Assembly: GCF_001562255.1 (NCBI RefSeq)
Contig: NZ_CP014301.1
Location: forward strand, 496,001-560,000
DNA from: Bosea sp. PAMC 26642
Lineage (GTDB): Bacteria; Pseudomonadota; Alphaproteobacteria; Rhizobiales; Beijerinckiaceae
Reading direction: 5' to 3'
Length of the DNA stretch: 64,000 bases
Under the pieces are notes generated by a model. The model saw nothing but the letters and a program-made list of their open reading frames with translations, was not told the DNA's origin and made no database searches. Both the position numbers and the translations under genes were made by a program. Shown in pieces: positions 1 to 11,559 of the stretch. Within the stretch, counting starts at the first letter, position 1; every line of letters starts with the position of its first letter.

Positions 1-1
1 C

Positions 2-190
2 GACAAGGCGGCGACGCTGTCGGAGACGATGGCGAACTGGCAAGACATTCTGGCCCGACCCGCTCATCCACGCGTGCTGCCGTTGCCGCATCCCTCCTGG
101 CGCAACAACACCTGGCTGAAGCGTAATCCCTGGTTCGAAGTCGATTGCCTGCCCGTGCTCCGCACGGAGGTCCGGCGCCTGCTCGGCTGA
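2..190 (+). CDS. Uracil-DNA glycosylase family protein, C-terminal fragment
   Basis: The window opens inside a reading frame that runs 62 codons to a TGA. The visible tail contains LPHPSWRNN followed by WLKRNPWFE, which resembles the C-terminal His-containing motif region of the small uracil-DNA glycosylase-like family in proteobacteria. Such proteins excise or bind damaged bases in DNA. The N-terminal catalytic region lies outside the window, so activity cannot be judged. It converges on the small porin-like gene, with only 10 bases between the two stop codons. The family call rests on one motif and the local composition. Confidence 0.6.
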   Translation, partial: DKAATLSETMANWQDILARPAHPRVLPLPHPSWRNNTWLKRNPWFEVDCLPVLRTEVRRLLG

Positions 191-200
191 GCGCCGAGAC

Positions 201-578
201 TCAGCGGAAGGGCGACGATTCCAGTCCGCGATCGACCTGTCCGCGCATCTGCACAAACGAGCGGACCGGCCCGAGGCTTGTCTCGCCCCTGCTCTCGACT
301 CGCACCGCGCCACCGGCCGACGAGCCATAACCGTTGTGCGAACTCTTGCCGTATTCGACCCGCACCGCCCCGCCGACCCGCACGCACAGCGACGAGCCTT
401 CGACCCGCACGAAGCCTGGACCGTAAGCGGGGCAGGGTCGTGCGGCCTGTGTGGCCTGCGCCGGTTTCGGGTTCGTCCTGGGCGCACCGCGTCCGGGAAG
501 CGGCTCTCCGATCGATTGCGCGGCGCCCGGTGCTGTGGCGACGAGCAGAAGGCCGAGAGCGGTGGCGAAAGGGCGCAT
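201..578 (-). CDS. Small secreted porin-N-terminus-like protein
   Basis: A 125-residue protein with an N-terminal signal peptide (roughly residues 1-20, ending in a GAAQS-type cleavage context). The segment CPAYGPGFVRVEGSSLC followed by VRVGGAVRVEY resembles the start of the mature part of rhizobial two-cysteine outer-membrane porins, where the motif precedes a long 16-stranded barrel. Here the protein ends after about 50 more residues, so no complete barrel can be formed. It may be a stand-alone periplasmic relative or the remnant of a larger porin gene. There is no obvious operon partner. Function is unknown. Confidence 0.6.
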   Translation of the reverse strand: MRPFATALGLLLVATAPGAAQSIGEPLPGRGAPRTNPKPAQATQAARPCPAYGPGFVRVEGSSLCVRVGGAVRVEYGKSSHNGYGSSAGGAVRVESRGETSLGPVRSFVQMRGQVDRGLESSPFR

Positions 579-671
579 GGCGGACGGTTCCTGGCGGCGT
601 TGGCCTTGCTACGTGGGCGTCATGGCGAAGCGATGGCACTTGCGCATGGTTATATACGATGGCCCGCCATG

Positions 672-696
672 AAAAACCCCGGCCTTGCGGCCAGGG
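672..696 (-). terminator. Rho-independent terminator of the first TRAP binding protein gene
   Basis: On the minus strand an 8-bp GC stem (CCCTGGCC with GGCCGGGG, one G-T pair) encloses a GCAA tetraloop and is followed directly by five T residues. It lies about 47 bases past the stop codon of the binding protein gene transcribed toward it. Confidence 0.8.
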
Positions 697-742
697 TTCG
701 AGAGGCTTCGAGTTGGGCCGGTGGGCCGGCCGGTCGCTCTCT

Positions 743-1894
<1,152 letters not shown>

Positions 1895-2060
1895 TCACAA
1901 ACAAAGCAGGTCTATCGGGAAGCGCAAGATAGAAAGCATGGCTGGTATGCGAAATTCACATAATAGATAACAGGCTTCGACCTCCGCGTGGGCGGACGAT
2001 CTCTAAACGCGGGTTCACCCGAGCAGAGATCCCGGCCGATGTCGGGCTCCGCAAACGCCG

Positions 2061-2084
2061 AAGGCCCGGCATGAGCCGGGCCTT
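2061..2084 (-). terminator. Hairpin between the two TRAP receptor genes
   Basis: A perfect 10-bp inverted repeat (AAGGCCCGGC / GCCGGGCCTT) with a 4-base loop lies 43 bases past the stop of the upstream receptor gene. It lacks a long T run, so it may be a weak terminator or a 3' stabilising hairpin. It would separate the two receptor transcripts. Confidence 0.5.
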
Positions 2085-2126
2085 CCTGGTCGAATCGCTC
2101 AGTTGGTGGTGGCGCGCCGCGCCGCC

Positions 2127-4580
<2,454 letters not shown>

Positions 4581-4595
4581 TCACCACTGCAGCCA

Positions 4596-4727
4596 GGATC
4601 GGCCAGAGGATCGGCCAGAGCCTTGCTCAGGGAAAGCGGTTCTGAACGAACGGCCTGAATAAGGTATTGGCCTATCTTAGGATTCGTTCTGTAGAAGGGA
4701 CGAAGTGGCAAGATGAAAGATCGGCCA
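4596..4727. repeat. Three copies of GATCGGCCA upstream of the Fic gene
   Basis: A 12-base unit, GGATCGGCCAGA, is present twice in tandem at 4596-4607 and 4608-4619. The nine-base core GATCGGCCA occurs a third time at 4719-4727, just ahead of the likely Fic start. The arrangement could be a small operator array or chance duplication. Confidence 0.55.
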
Positions 4728-4732
4728 AGCGA

Positions 4733-5932
4733 ATGTCGTTAGCAATCGAATCGCCAAGTCGAATCGAGCCCGCCCTGCTCGAAGAGCCGACGGCCGCAAT
4801 AGCCGATGCGATCGCCGACCTGTCCGCCGCATCGGCGGCGCTGGGGCACAGGCTTCATCCTCAAACGGCAGCAAACTTGTCCGGCCTCGTTCGGATCATG
4901 AACACATACTACAGCAATCTGATCGAGGGCCACGACACCCGTCCCCGCGATATTGAACGCGCTTTGGCCGGCCGATTTAACGAGGACGAAGGAAGCCGCA
5001 ACCTGCAGATTGAGGCCGCGGCGCATGTAAGGTTGCAGGCGAGCATCGACAGCATGGAGCGGCAAGAGCTCCTCCCTGAGCCCGCCTCTCAAAAATTCCT
5101 GCGTTGGCTGCATTGGCAATTCTATCACGATGCTCCTGACGCGATGATTTTGATCGAAGGCGCCGGCCGGAGTTTCGTCATGCAGCCAGGCGAGTGGCGC
5201 TCGCGTCCCGAGCACGACGTTCAGGTTGGGCGGCACGTTCCTCCGTCAAGCGATCACGTCGATGCCTTCATGGAGCATTTCGAGGCGCGCTTTCGCTTCG
5301 AGCATCTTGGCAAGGCCGGTCGGATCATGGCGATGGCGGCTGCTCATCACCGGTTCAACTACATCCATCCTTTTCCCGATGGGAACGGCCGCGTCAGCCG
5401 CCTGATGAGTCACGCGATGGCACACTCTGCTGGCATTGGCGCGCAGGGGCTGTGGTCCGTCTCGCGGGGGCTTGCGCGCGGCCTCGAGAGCCGGACCGAG
5501 TACAAGGCGATGATAAGCCATGCCGACATGCCGCGGCAGGGTGACAGGGACGGCCGGGGAAATCTCTCCGAGCGCGCACTGATCGATTACGTCCTGTGGT
5601 TCCTGCGCGTCTGCCTGGATCAGGTCACTTTCATGGCCGGGTTGTTCGAACTCGATGCCCTGGCCCGTCGGCTGCGCGGCTATGTCGAGCAACATGAAAA
5701 GCTCAAGCCGGAATCGGCCCGTCTGCTGGAGGAAGCTCTGTTCCGGGGCGAGTTCGAGCGCGGCGAGGCGGCCAGAATTACTGGCGTGCCCGAACGAACA
5801 GCCCGGCGCCTGCTGAACGATGTCGTCGCGGATGGCCTGCTCGCTTCCGAGACGCCCAAGGGGCCCGTTTCGCTTCGTTTCCCTGCGGCCTCTCTGGATG
5901 TTCTGTTTCCGCGTCTATACCCGCAGACCTGA
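4733..5932 (+). CDS. Fic family protein (predicted AMP transferase), class II architecture
   Basis: A 399-residue Fic protein. The catalytic motif is complete: H212-PFPDGNGR-VSR ending at R223, within IHPFPDGNGR. Upstream, SNLIEG at residues 61-66 matches the (S/T)xxxE(G/N) inhibitory helix motif, placing the regulatory glutamate N-terminal to the Fic core (class II). The C-terminus (about 345-395) has a helix-turn-helix-like segment (ARITGVPERTARRLLNDV) consistent with a winged helix. Such proteins modify hydroxyl side chains of targets, usually with AMP. ATG 4733 lacks a strong ribosome site; TTG 4667 is an in-frame alternative adding 22 residues. No dedicated antitoxin gene is adjacent, which fits in-cis inhibition. 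The target is unknown. Confidence 0.9.
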   Translation: MSLAIESPSRIEPALLEEPTAAIADAIADLSAASAALGHRLHPQTAANLSGLVRIMNTYYSNLIEGHDTRPRDIERALAGRFNEDEGSRNLQIEAAAHVRLQASIDSMERQELLPEPASQKFLRWLHWQFYHDAPDAMILIEGAGRSFVMQPGEWRSRPEHDVQVGRHVPPSSDHVDAFMEHFEARFRFEHLGKAGRIMAMAAAHHRFNYIHPFPDGNGRVSRLMSHAMAHSAGIGAQGLWSVSRGLARGLESRTEYKAMISHADMPRQGDRDGRGNLSERALIDYVLWFLRVCLDQVTFMAGLFELDALARRLRGYVEQHEKLKPESARLLEEALFRGEFERGEAARITGVPERTARRLLNDVVADGLLASETPKGPVSLRFPAASLDVLFPRLYPQT

Positions 5933-5937
5933 CCTCG

Positions 5938-6609
5938 TCACGGCCGTGTCGCCAGCCAGATTACATGCCGCTTTCCGCGGCCGCGCCCGGCGCGGACGCC
6001 GATTTCCTCGGTCTTGAAACCCGCGCGCCCGAGCCTCTGCGTAAAGCGCGGGTCCGGCCCCTGCGACCAGACGGCCAGCACCCCGCCGGCCCGCAGCGCC
6101 CGCATGGCCGCCGCCAAACCGGACTCGCTGTAGAGGCCGTCATTGGCCTGGATCGTCAGACCATCGGGACCGTTGTCGACGTCGAGCAGGATGGAGTCAT
6201 AACGAGCGCTTGCCTTGACGATGACCGCGGCGACGTCCGCGACCGTCACCGTCACGCGCGGGTCGTCGAGGCTGTCGGCGAAGACCTCCGCGATCGGACC
6301 CTTCGCCCACGCCACGACCTGCGGCACGAGCTCGACCACCTCGATCTGCGCGTGCGCCCCGAAGCTCCCCAGCGCCGCGCGCAGGGTAAAGCCCATGCCG
6401 AGCCCGCCGATCAGGATATGAGGTTGCTCGCGGCCTGCGAGACGTGCGGCGGCAAGCGTCGCAAGCGCCTCCTCGGAGCCGCTGAGCCGACTGTTCATCA
6501 ATTCGTTCGCGCCGAGCATGATCGAGAACTCGGTCCCGCGCTGCTTCAGGCGCAGTTCGCCCGCCTCGCCGGGCAATGTCGCTGTGTCGAGCAGGATCCA
6601 GGGCAGCAC
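5938..6609 (-). CDS. Spermidine synthase-like SAM-dependent protein
   Basis: A 223-residue Rossmann-fold protein of the spermidine synthase/methyltransferase group. The nucleotide-binding glycine loop is LIGGLGMGFTLRAAL, followed by the acidic strand end IEVVELVPQVV and, about 60 residues later, LLDVDNGPDGL, which corresponds to the synthase motif around the catalytic Asp. It is shorter than true polyamine aminopropyltransferases and lacks their N-terminal beta domain, so it may be a methyltransferase or unknown enzyme. GTG 6609 is chosen because LPWILLDTA looks like the natural N-terminus; a TTG at 6651 would add 14 unusual residues. It converges on the Fic gene with five bases between stops. 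Confidence 0.75.
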   Translation of the reverse strand: MLPWILLDTATLPGEAGELRLKQRGTEFSIMLGANELMNSRLSGSEEALATLAAARLAGREQPHILIGGLGMGFTLRAALGSFGAHAQIEVVELVPQVVAWAKGPIAEVFADSLDDPRVTVTVADVAAVIVKASARYDSILLDVDNGPDGLTIQANDGLYSESGLAAAMRALRAGGVLAVWSQGPDPRFTQRLGRAGFKTEEIGVRAGRGRGKRHVIWLATRP

Positions 6610-6794
6610 GGGCCGTCTCGGTTGGTGAGGGCAGGGCGGTTCGTCCGGCAAAGCCTATAGCCGGTCGGACGCACGGCGGGCCACTCTCGCGGCAGACATG
6701 CGGATGGCGACCGTCCCGTCATGCGGAAGGCTCATGAGGATGCTGCCTTTATCCTGTTGATGCAGCGCCTGCGGCATGACTATCTAGACACATT

Positions 6795-6820
6795 GCGCCG
6801 CAGCATAATTGCTGCGGCGC
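6795..6820 (+). promoter_or_regulatory. Perfect 10-bp inverted repeat upstream of an MFS gene
   Basis: GCGCCGCAGC and GCTGCGGCGC flank a 6-base ATAATT spacer, 22 bases before ATG 6842. It could be an operator for a repressor or a 5' leader hairpin. There is no following T run, so it is not a typical terminator. Confidence 0.6.
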
Positions 6821-6841
6821 GTTATGTTCCTGGACGTTAGC

Positions 6842-8062
6842 ATGACCGTCGCCGCTGTTGACCCCTCTCCGACCGCCATGGCCGCCACCCGAGAGCCGGC
6901 GCATGTCGGCCTCGTGCTATTTGCCCTGGCGATGGGTGGCTTCGCGATCGGCACGACCGAGTTCGCCTCGATGAGCCTACTGCCGTTCTTTTCCGTCGGA
7001 CTGGGCATCGACGAACCGACCGCCGGGCACGTCATCAGCGCTTATGCGCTGGGCGTCGTCGTCGGTGCGCCGGTCATTGCGGTTCTGGCGGCCAAGGTCA
7101 CGCGCCGTACCCTGCTGATCGCGCTGATGGCGGTTTTTGCCGTGGCGAACCTCTTGAGCGCATTGGCGCCGAGCTATGGCTGGATGCTGGCCTTCCGGTT
7201 CCTCAGTGGCCTACCGCACGGTGCTTATTTCGGCGTCGCCTCGCTGGTGGCAGCTTCGCTCTCGCCGCCCAACCGCAGGGCTCAGGCCGTGGCGCGGGTC
7301 ATGCTCGGCCTGACCATCGCGACCATTCTCGGCGTGCCGGCGGCCAATCTGACGGGGCAGGCGCTGGGCTGGCGTTGGGGCTTCGGGATCACAGCCGTGC
7401 TGGCGCTGGTGACCGTTTTGCTGGTCTGGCGCTATGCCCCGCGCGACGTACTCCAGCCCGGAGCGAGCCCCTTGCGCGAACTCGGCGCGCTCAAGCGCCG
7501 GCAGGTCTGGCTGACCTTGGGCATCGGCGCGATCGGGTTCGGCGGCATGTTCGCGGTCTACACCTATGTCGCCTCGACCCTGATCGAGGTGACGCAGGTG
7601 TCGCCGCATCTCGTTCCGCTGGTGCTCGGTGTCTTCGGCATCGGCCTGACGGTAGGCACGCTTTTCGGCGGCTGGGCCGCCGACCGCGCGTTGATGCCCT
7701 CGATCGGCGGGATGTTGTTGTGGAGCGCCGGTTCGCTCGCGCTGTTTCCGTTCACCGCCGGCAACATCTGGGCGATCTCGGGCGTGATCTTTCTGATCGG
7801 CTGCGGCGGTGGTCTCGGCCCCATGCTGCAGACGCGGCTGATGGATGTCGCAGACGAGGCGCAGACGCTGGCCGCCGCGCTCAACCACAGCGCCTTCAAC
7901 ACCGCAAACGCGCTCGGGCCCTGGCTCGGCGGTATGGCGATCGCGGCCGGATTCGGCTGGACCTCGACAGGCTGGGTCGGCGTCGCGCTGGCACTGGGCG
8001 GGTTGGCGATCTGGGCGGTTTCGCTGCTCGACGATCGCGTTCGCGCCGCCAGGGTGCGGTAG
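6842..8062 (+). CDS. MFS transporter, AraJ/DHA1-like exporter
   Basis: A 406-residue major facilitator with about 12 predicted membrane segments. The first helix carries FAIGTTEFASM, close to the GTTEF signature of AraJ/YdhP-type drug and sugar efflux proteins. The loop between helices 2 and 3 is basic, and GLPHGAYFGVASLVAA resembles the helix 5 motif typical of proton-driven exporters. Three possible starts lie in frame: TTG 6809 inside the hairpin, ATG 6824 and ATG 6842. The last fits family N-termini best. The substrate cannot be read from sequence. The perfect inverted repeat just upstream suggests local regulation. It stands alone, divergent from the spermidine-synthase-like gene. Confidence 0.85.
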   Translation: MTVAAVDPSPTAMAATREPAHVGLVLFALAMGGFAIGTTEFASMSLLPFFSVGLGIDEPTAGHVISAYALGVVVGAPVIAVLAAKVTRRTLLIALMAVFAVANLLSALAPSYGWMLAFRFLSGLPHGAYFGVASLVAASLSPPNRRAQAVARVMLGLTIATILGVPAANLTGQALGWRWGFGITAVLALVTVLLVWRYAPRDVLQPGASPLRELGALKRRQVWLTLGIGAIGFGGMFAVYTYVASTLIEVTQVSPHLVPLVLGVFGIGLTVGTLFGGWAADRALMPSIGGMLLWSAGSLALFPFTAGNIWAISGVIFLIGCGGGLGPMLQTRLMDVADEAQTLAAALNHSAFNTANALGPWLGGMAIAAGFGWTSTGWVGVALALGGLAIWAVSLLDDRVRAARVR

Positions 8063-8271
8063 AACGACCGGCGCCACTACACGTTGTCGTCTGGGGAACC
8101 CGAATTTTCCCAACGAAAACAGCCGATTATTCTGCAAATTAATTGAGCGCGGCGGCTTACAAAAGCTGCGCGCGCCCTCTTGCGGCCATGGCCCCTCATC
8201 GCCCAATCTGTAGGCACAAGCCGGACTTGGGAACTCGAAACGCCCGGCCGGTCAAACCTGTGGGAGGTCCT

Positions 8272-9048
8272 ATGAAAGGTTTCGTTCGTTTCATCGCCGC
8301 GGCCGCATTGACGGTCGTCGGTGCCACCGGCGCCCTGGCTCAGGCCAAGGAGTGGAAGGAGATCCGGATCGGCACGGAGGGCGCCTATCCGCCCTTCAAC
8401 AACCTGAACGCCAAGAAGGAGCTCGAAGGCTTCGAGATCGACTACGCCAACATGCTCTGCGAGAAGATGAAGGTGAAGTGCACCTGGGTCGTCCAGGACT
8501 GGGACGGTATCATCCCGGCGCTGCTCGCCAATAAATACGACATCATCATCGCCGGCATGAACGCCACCGACGAGCGCAAGAAGCGCGTCGATTTCACCTC
8601 CGTCTATACCAAGACCCCGATCTGGGCGATCGGCGCCAAGGCGGCCGGCACGGACATCTCGCCTGCGGCCTTGAAGGACAAGGCGGTCGGCACGCAGGGC
8701 TCGACCATCCATGCCAACTTCCTCGAGAAGTACTACAAGGACAGCAACATCCGCCTCTACCCGACGCAGGAAGAGGCCAATCTCGACCTGATCAACGGTC
8801 GCCTCGACTACATCATCGCCGATTCGCTGGCGCTGCAGGACTTCCTCGACGGCATGGGCAAGGACTGCTGCAAGAAGGCCGGCGAAGTGACGCGCGATCC
8901 CACGATCCACGGCCCTGGCGTCGGTGGCGCGGTCCGCAAGGGCGACACGGCGCTCAAGGAGATGTGGGACAAGGCGATCGCCGAGTCGCTCGCCGATGGC
9001 TCGCACAAGAAGATCCAGGACAAGTGGTTCAAGATCGCCATCATGTGA
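8272..9048 (+). CDS. Amino-acid ABC transporter substrate-binding protein
   Basis: A 258-residue periplasmic receptor of the family 3 (HisJ/ArtJ-like) type. A signal peptide covers about residues 1-24, ending in GALAQA. The mature protein begins with the strand IRIGTEGAYPPFNN, then FEIDYANMLCEKMKVKC and later GMNATDERKKRVDFT, the conserved ligand-contact segment. GGGAGG lies just before the ATG; upstream in-frame codons are ignored. It is followed by a hairpin, then two permease genes of matching type, so it probably supplies a basic or polar amino acid importer. Four cysteines in the mature part could form disulfides. The exact ligand is unknown. Confidence 0.92.
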   Translation: MKGFVRFIAAAALTVVGATGALAQAKEWKEIRIGTEGAYPPFNNLNAKKELEGFEIDYANMLCEKMKVKCTWVVQDWDGIIPALLANKYDIIIAGMNATDERKKRVDFTSVYTKTPIWAIGAKAAGTDISPAALKDKAVGTQGSTIHANFLEKYYKDSNIRLYPTQEEANLDLINGRLDYIIADSLALQDFLDGMGKDCCKKAGEVTRDPTIHGPGVGGAVRKGDTALKEMWDKAIAESLADGSHKKIQDKWFKIAIM

Positions 9049-9065
9049 GGTGGTCGGATTAACCG

Positions 9066-9094
9066 AAACCGGGGCGGGTTAGCCGCTCCGGTTT
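9066..9094 (+). terminator. Hairpin after the binding-protein gene
   Basis: A 12-bp stem (AAACCGGGGCGG / CCGCTCCGGTTT, one G-T pair) with a GTTAG loop lies 17 bases after the stop. It has no T run. A hairpin here would partly terminate or stabilise the receptor mRNA, which is commonly made in excess over permeases. Confidence 0.55.
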
Positions 9095-9177
9095 AACGCG
9101 ACTGTTGCCACCGCCCATCCTGAGAGTCTGGCTCGAAAAGAAGCTTATGATTCTTTCTGGTTTTTCTCCAACGCGCC

Positions 9178-9288
9178 GTCATTCCGGACAAGCGGCGAAG
9201 CCGCGCCGATCCGGAATCCATGCCTGATCGGCTATCATTTAGCTTCAGGAATGGATCCGGGTCTCCGCTTCGCTACGCCCGGAATGAC
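9178..9288. repeat. Palindromic extragenic repeat (GTCATTCCGG type)
   Basis: The 111-base element begins with GTCATTCCGG and ends with its exact reverse complement CCGGAATGAC. Inside are further complementary pieces such as ATCCGGAATCCAT and ATGGATCCGGGT. It sits in the 322-base gap between the binding-protein and permease genes, which otherwise holds only the hairpin and the permease ribosome site. A related element is at 26322-26472. Confidence 0.7.
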
Positions 9289-9370
9289 GCCGAGGGCAAA
9301 TCCTGAATCATCCAATTCTTTTCAGGCCAGCCTCTGAGGAACGGACTGTGGGCAGTCTCTCAGGAGCCCC

Positions 9371-10099
9371 ATGCTCGACAAGCTCGCATTGCTCGGTTTC
9401 GGACCCGGCGGCTGGGGTCAGCCGCTTCTCCAGGGCGCCTTCATCACCATATCGATCGCGCTGGCGACGCTGCCATTCGGGCTCGTGCTCGGGCTTCTGG
9501 TCGCGCTCGGCAAGCGCTCCGACAATGTCGTGCTGCGCTGGCTGGCGACCGGGTACACCACGGTTTTTCGCGGCGTTCCCGAGCTTTTGACCCTCTACAT
9601 CATCTATTTCGGCGTCCAGATCGTCCTTCAGGAATTCTGGCAGTGGCTTGGTCTGCCGGGCGCCTTCTCGATGCCGCCTTTCGTCGCCGGCATGGTCGCG
9701 CTCGGCGTCGTGCTCTCTGCTTTCACCAGCGAGGTCTGGGTCGGCGCGCTGAACGCGATCCCGAAGGGCCAGCGCGAGGCTGCCGCCGCTCTCGGGCTGA
9801 GCAAGGCCCATGCCTTCCGGCTCGTGGTGTTTCCGCAGCTCATCCGTGTCGCCCTGCCGGGACTCGGCAACAACTGGATGGTGCTGCTCAAGGAGACCTC
9901 GCTGGTCTCGGTCATCACGCTGCCCGATATCATGTTCATCACGACGCGCGCCAATGTGGTGACCAAGGAGCCGTTCCTGTTTTTCGGCGCGGCAATCCTG
10001 ATCTATTTCGCCTTTTCGCTCGCTTCGGCCTGGGGTCTGGGCAAACTCGAAGCGCGAACCAATCGCGGCATGGCCACATTCGGGGGCGCGACGCGATGA
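9371..10099 (+). CDS. Amino-acid ABC transporter permease (HisQ/ArtQ-like)
   Basis: A 242-residue inner-membrane permease with five or so hydrophobic segments. The cytoplasmic EAA loop that docks the ATPase reads QREAAAALGLSKAHAFRLVVFPQ in part, with the conserved glycine. The N-terminal segment GAFITISIALATLPFGLVLG and the FRGVPELLTLY motif are typical of polar amino-acid permeases. AGGAG precedes ATG 9371. The stop overlaps the next permease start (ATGA), indicating translational coupling. With its partner it should form the membrane heterodimer for the receptor encoded upstream. No ATP-binding subunit gene follows. Confidence 0.92.
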   Translation: MLDKLALLGFGPGGWGQPLLQGAFITISIALATLPFGLVLGLLVALGKRSDNVVLRWLATGYTTVFRGVPELLTLYIIYFGVQIVLQEFWQWLGLPGAFSMPPFVAGMVALGVVLSAFTSEVWVGALNAIPKGQREAAAALGLSKAHAFRLVVFPQLIRVALPGLGNNWMVLLKETSLVSVITLPDIMFITTRANVVTKEPFLFFGAAILIYFAFSLASAWGLGKLEARTNRGMATFGGATR

Positions 10100-10812
10100 A
10101 CTGGTGCGAGTATCCGGGCTACGCCCTCGGCAGCGAGGTCTTCCAGAACTATGGCTGCCGGATGTTCTCCGGCCTCTGGATCACCTTCGAACTGGTGGCG
10201 GTCTCGGTCGCACTTGGATTCGCGCTGGCGGTCGGCCTCGCGATAGCACGGCTTTACGGGCCGCGCTGGGCGCAGATGACGATCAACGGCTACACCACCT
10301 TCTTTCGCGGCACGCCGCTGCTCTGCCAGCTTTTCCTCGTCTATTACGGCCTCGGCCAGTTCCGCCTGTTCTGGCAGGATGTCGGTCTGTGGTGGTTCTT
10401 CCGCGAGCCGTTCTATTGCGCGGTGTTCACCTTCACCATCAACACGGCGGCCTACCAGGCCGAAATCCTGCGCGGTGCGATCCAGTCGATCCCGCGCGGC
10501 CAGTTCGAGGGCGCGCTGGCACTCGGCCTGCACCGGTGGGCGACGCTGCGCCACGTCATCATGCCCCAGGCGATGATCCTGGCCCTGCGCCCGCTCGGCA
10601 ACGAACTCATCGTGATGGTCAAATCCAGCGCGGTCGCGTCGCTGGTGACGATCTACGATCTGATGGGCGCGACCAAACTCGCCTTCTCGCGTTCCTTCGA
10701 CCTGACGATCTATCTCTATGCGGCGTTGATCTATCTGCTCCTGGTGGAGGTCGTCCGCCGGATTTGGGACGCCTGGGAGGCCAGGCTGACGCGGCATATG
10801 GCGTTGAGGTGA
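10096..10812 (+). CDS. Amino-acid ABC transporter permease (HisM/ArtM-like)
   Basis: A 238-residue inner-membrane permease that starts within the stop codon of the preceding permease (ATGA). Membrane helices begin near residue 25 (GLWITFELVAVSVALGFAL). The motif FFRGTPLLCQLFLVYYG is diagnostic for the polar amino-acid permease family, and the ATPase-docking loop is GQFEGALALGLHRWATLRHVI in part. It completes a receptor-permease-permease set. The usual ATPase gene is absent; the next genes are a toxin-antitoxin pair. The ATPase must be encoded elsewhere, be shared with another importer, or have been lost. Confidence 0.92.
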   Translation: MNWCEYPGYALGSEVFQNYGCRMFSGLWITFELVAVSVALGFALAVGLAIARLYGPRWAQMTINGYTTFFRGTPLLCQLFLVYYGLGQFRLFWQDVGLWWFFREPFYCAVFTFTINTAAYQAEILRGAIQSIPRGQFEGALALGLHRWATLRHVIMPQAMILALRPLGNELIVMVKSSAVASLVTIYDLMGATKLAFSRSFDLTIYLYAALIYLLLVEVVRRIWDAWEARLTRHMALR

Positions 10813-10877
10813 GGGTTGGACAGCCCGCGTCTAGCTGCCTAAATTGCGAAGCGAAAGTTCCCCCGCCCGAGGACAGC

Positions 10878-11150
10878 ATGGACACATTGCTCGACATTGA
10901 TCCGAAACTTAAGGTTCGTATTCGCGAACTTGCCGAGCGCCAGCAGCGCTCGGCCGGCTCGGTCATAGTCGAAGCGATCGAGCAATATGTGGCGCGCGCT
11001 GAGGCGCGGCTGGGTTTCCAGCAGGAAGCGCTTGAGTCCTGGCGGGATTTTCAGGAGACGGGCCTTCACCTCACATTTGAGGAAGTCAGCGCTTGGTTGG
11101 ACACTTGGGGTACTGATGCTGAAGGCCCACCGCCGCCTTGCCACAGATAG
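10878..11150 (+). CDS. Ribbon-helix-helix antitoxin, ParD/CopG-like
   Basis: A 90-residue protein whose first 50 residues fit a ribbon-helix-helix DNA-binding fold: a short strand (LLDIDPKLKVRIRELA) then the helix SAGSVIVEAIEQYVARAEAR. The C-terminal half (WRDFQETGLHLTFEEVSAWLDTW) resembles the toxin-wrapping tail of ParD-type antitoxins. The next gene overlaps it by 13 bases and encodes a ParE-like toxin, which supports the assignment. Such antitoxins neutralise the toxin and repress their own operon. It lies 65 bases after the ABC permease gene on the same strand. Confidence 0.85.
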   Translation: MDTLLDIDPKLKVRIRELAERQQRSAGSVIVEAIEQYVARAEARLGFQQEALESWRDFQETGLHLTFEEVSAWLDTWGTDAEGPPPPCHR

Positions 11151-11431
11151 CCTTTACGCGGGCTGCAAGCCTCGGCGTTGAACGCTGCCGCCGTTTCCTT
11201 GATCCGACAAACCCTCGCGCTGCCAGGATGGCTACGGAGGCAATTCTTCGACGTATTGCGATTCTCGCAACGCATCCCGGTATCGGGCGGCCGCTGTCTG
11301 GGGAGGGTGAGCTGCGGGAACTCCTGATCAGCTACGGCGAATCCGGATATGTCGCCCTTTACCGATATGATCTCGGCACTGATACGGTGTTCCTCCTCGC
11401 TTTTCGCCACCAGCGCGAGGAGGACTACTAA
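11138..11431 (+). CDS. ParE/RelE-superfamily toxin
   Basis: A 97-residue basic protein with the ParE-like core: helical N-terminus (ERCRRFL), the segment ILATHPGIGRPL, then RELLISYGESGYVALYRYD and the C-terminal strand TVFLLAFRHQREEDY. Family members poison DNA gyrase (ParE) or cleave ribosomal mRNA (RelE); sequence alone favours ParE-like. The frame is closed by a stop at 11120, so the only available start is TTG 11138, inside the antitoxin gene. A weak start within the antitoxin frame would keep toxin output below antitoxin. Intact, with no sign of decay. Confidence 0.85.
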   Translation: MPQIAFTRAASLGVERCRRFLDPTNPRAARMATEAILRRIAILATHPGIGRPLSGEGELRELLISYGESGYVALYRYDLGTDTVFLLAFRHQREEDY

Positions 11432-11559
11432 TTGGTTATATGTCTCTACCTTCCTTCTGCAATGTCGGCCAAGCCAGCGTCGTTTCAACACTGGTTTGCG
11501 CGAGCTGTCCGCCGCGCTAAACCCAAGCCGCAACACAAGAATCCCACCTGGAGAGAAAC

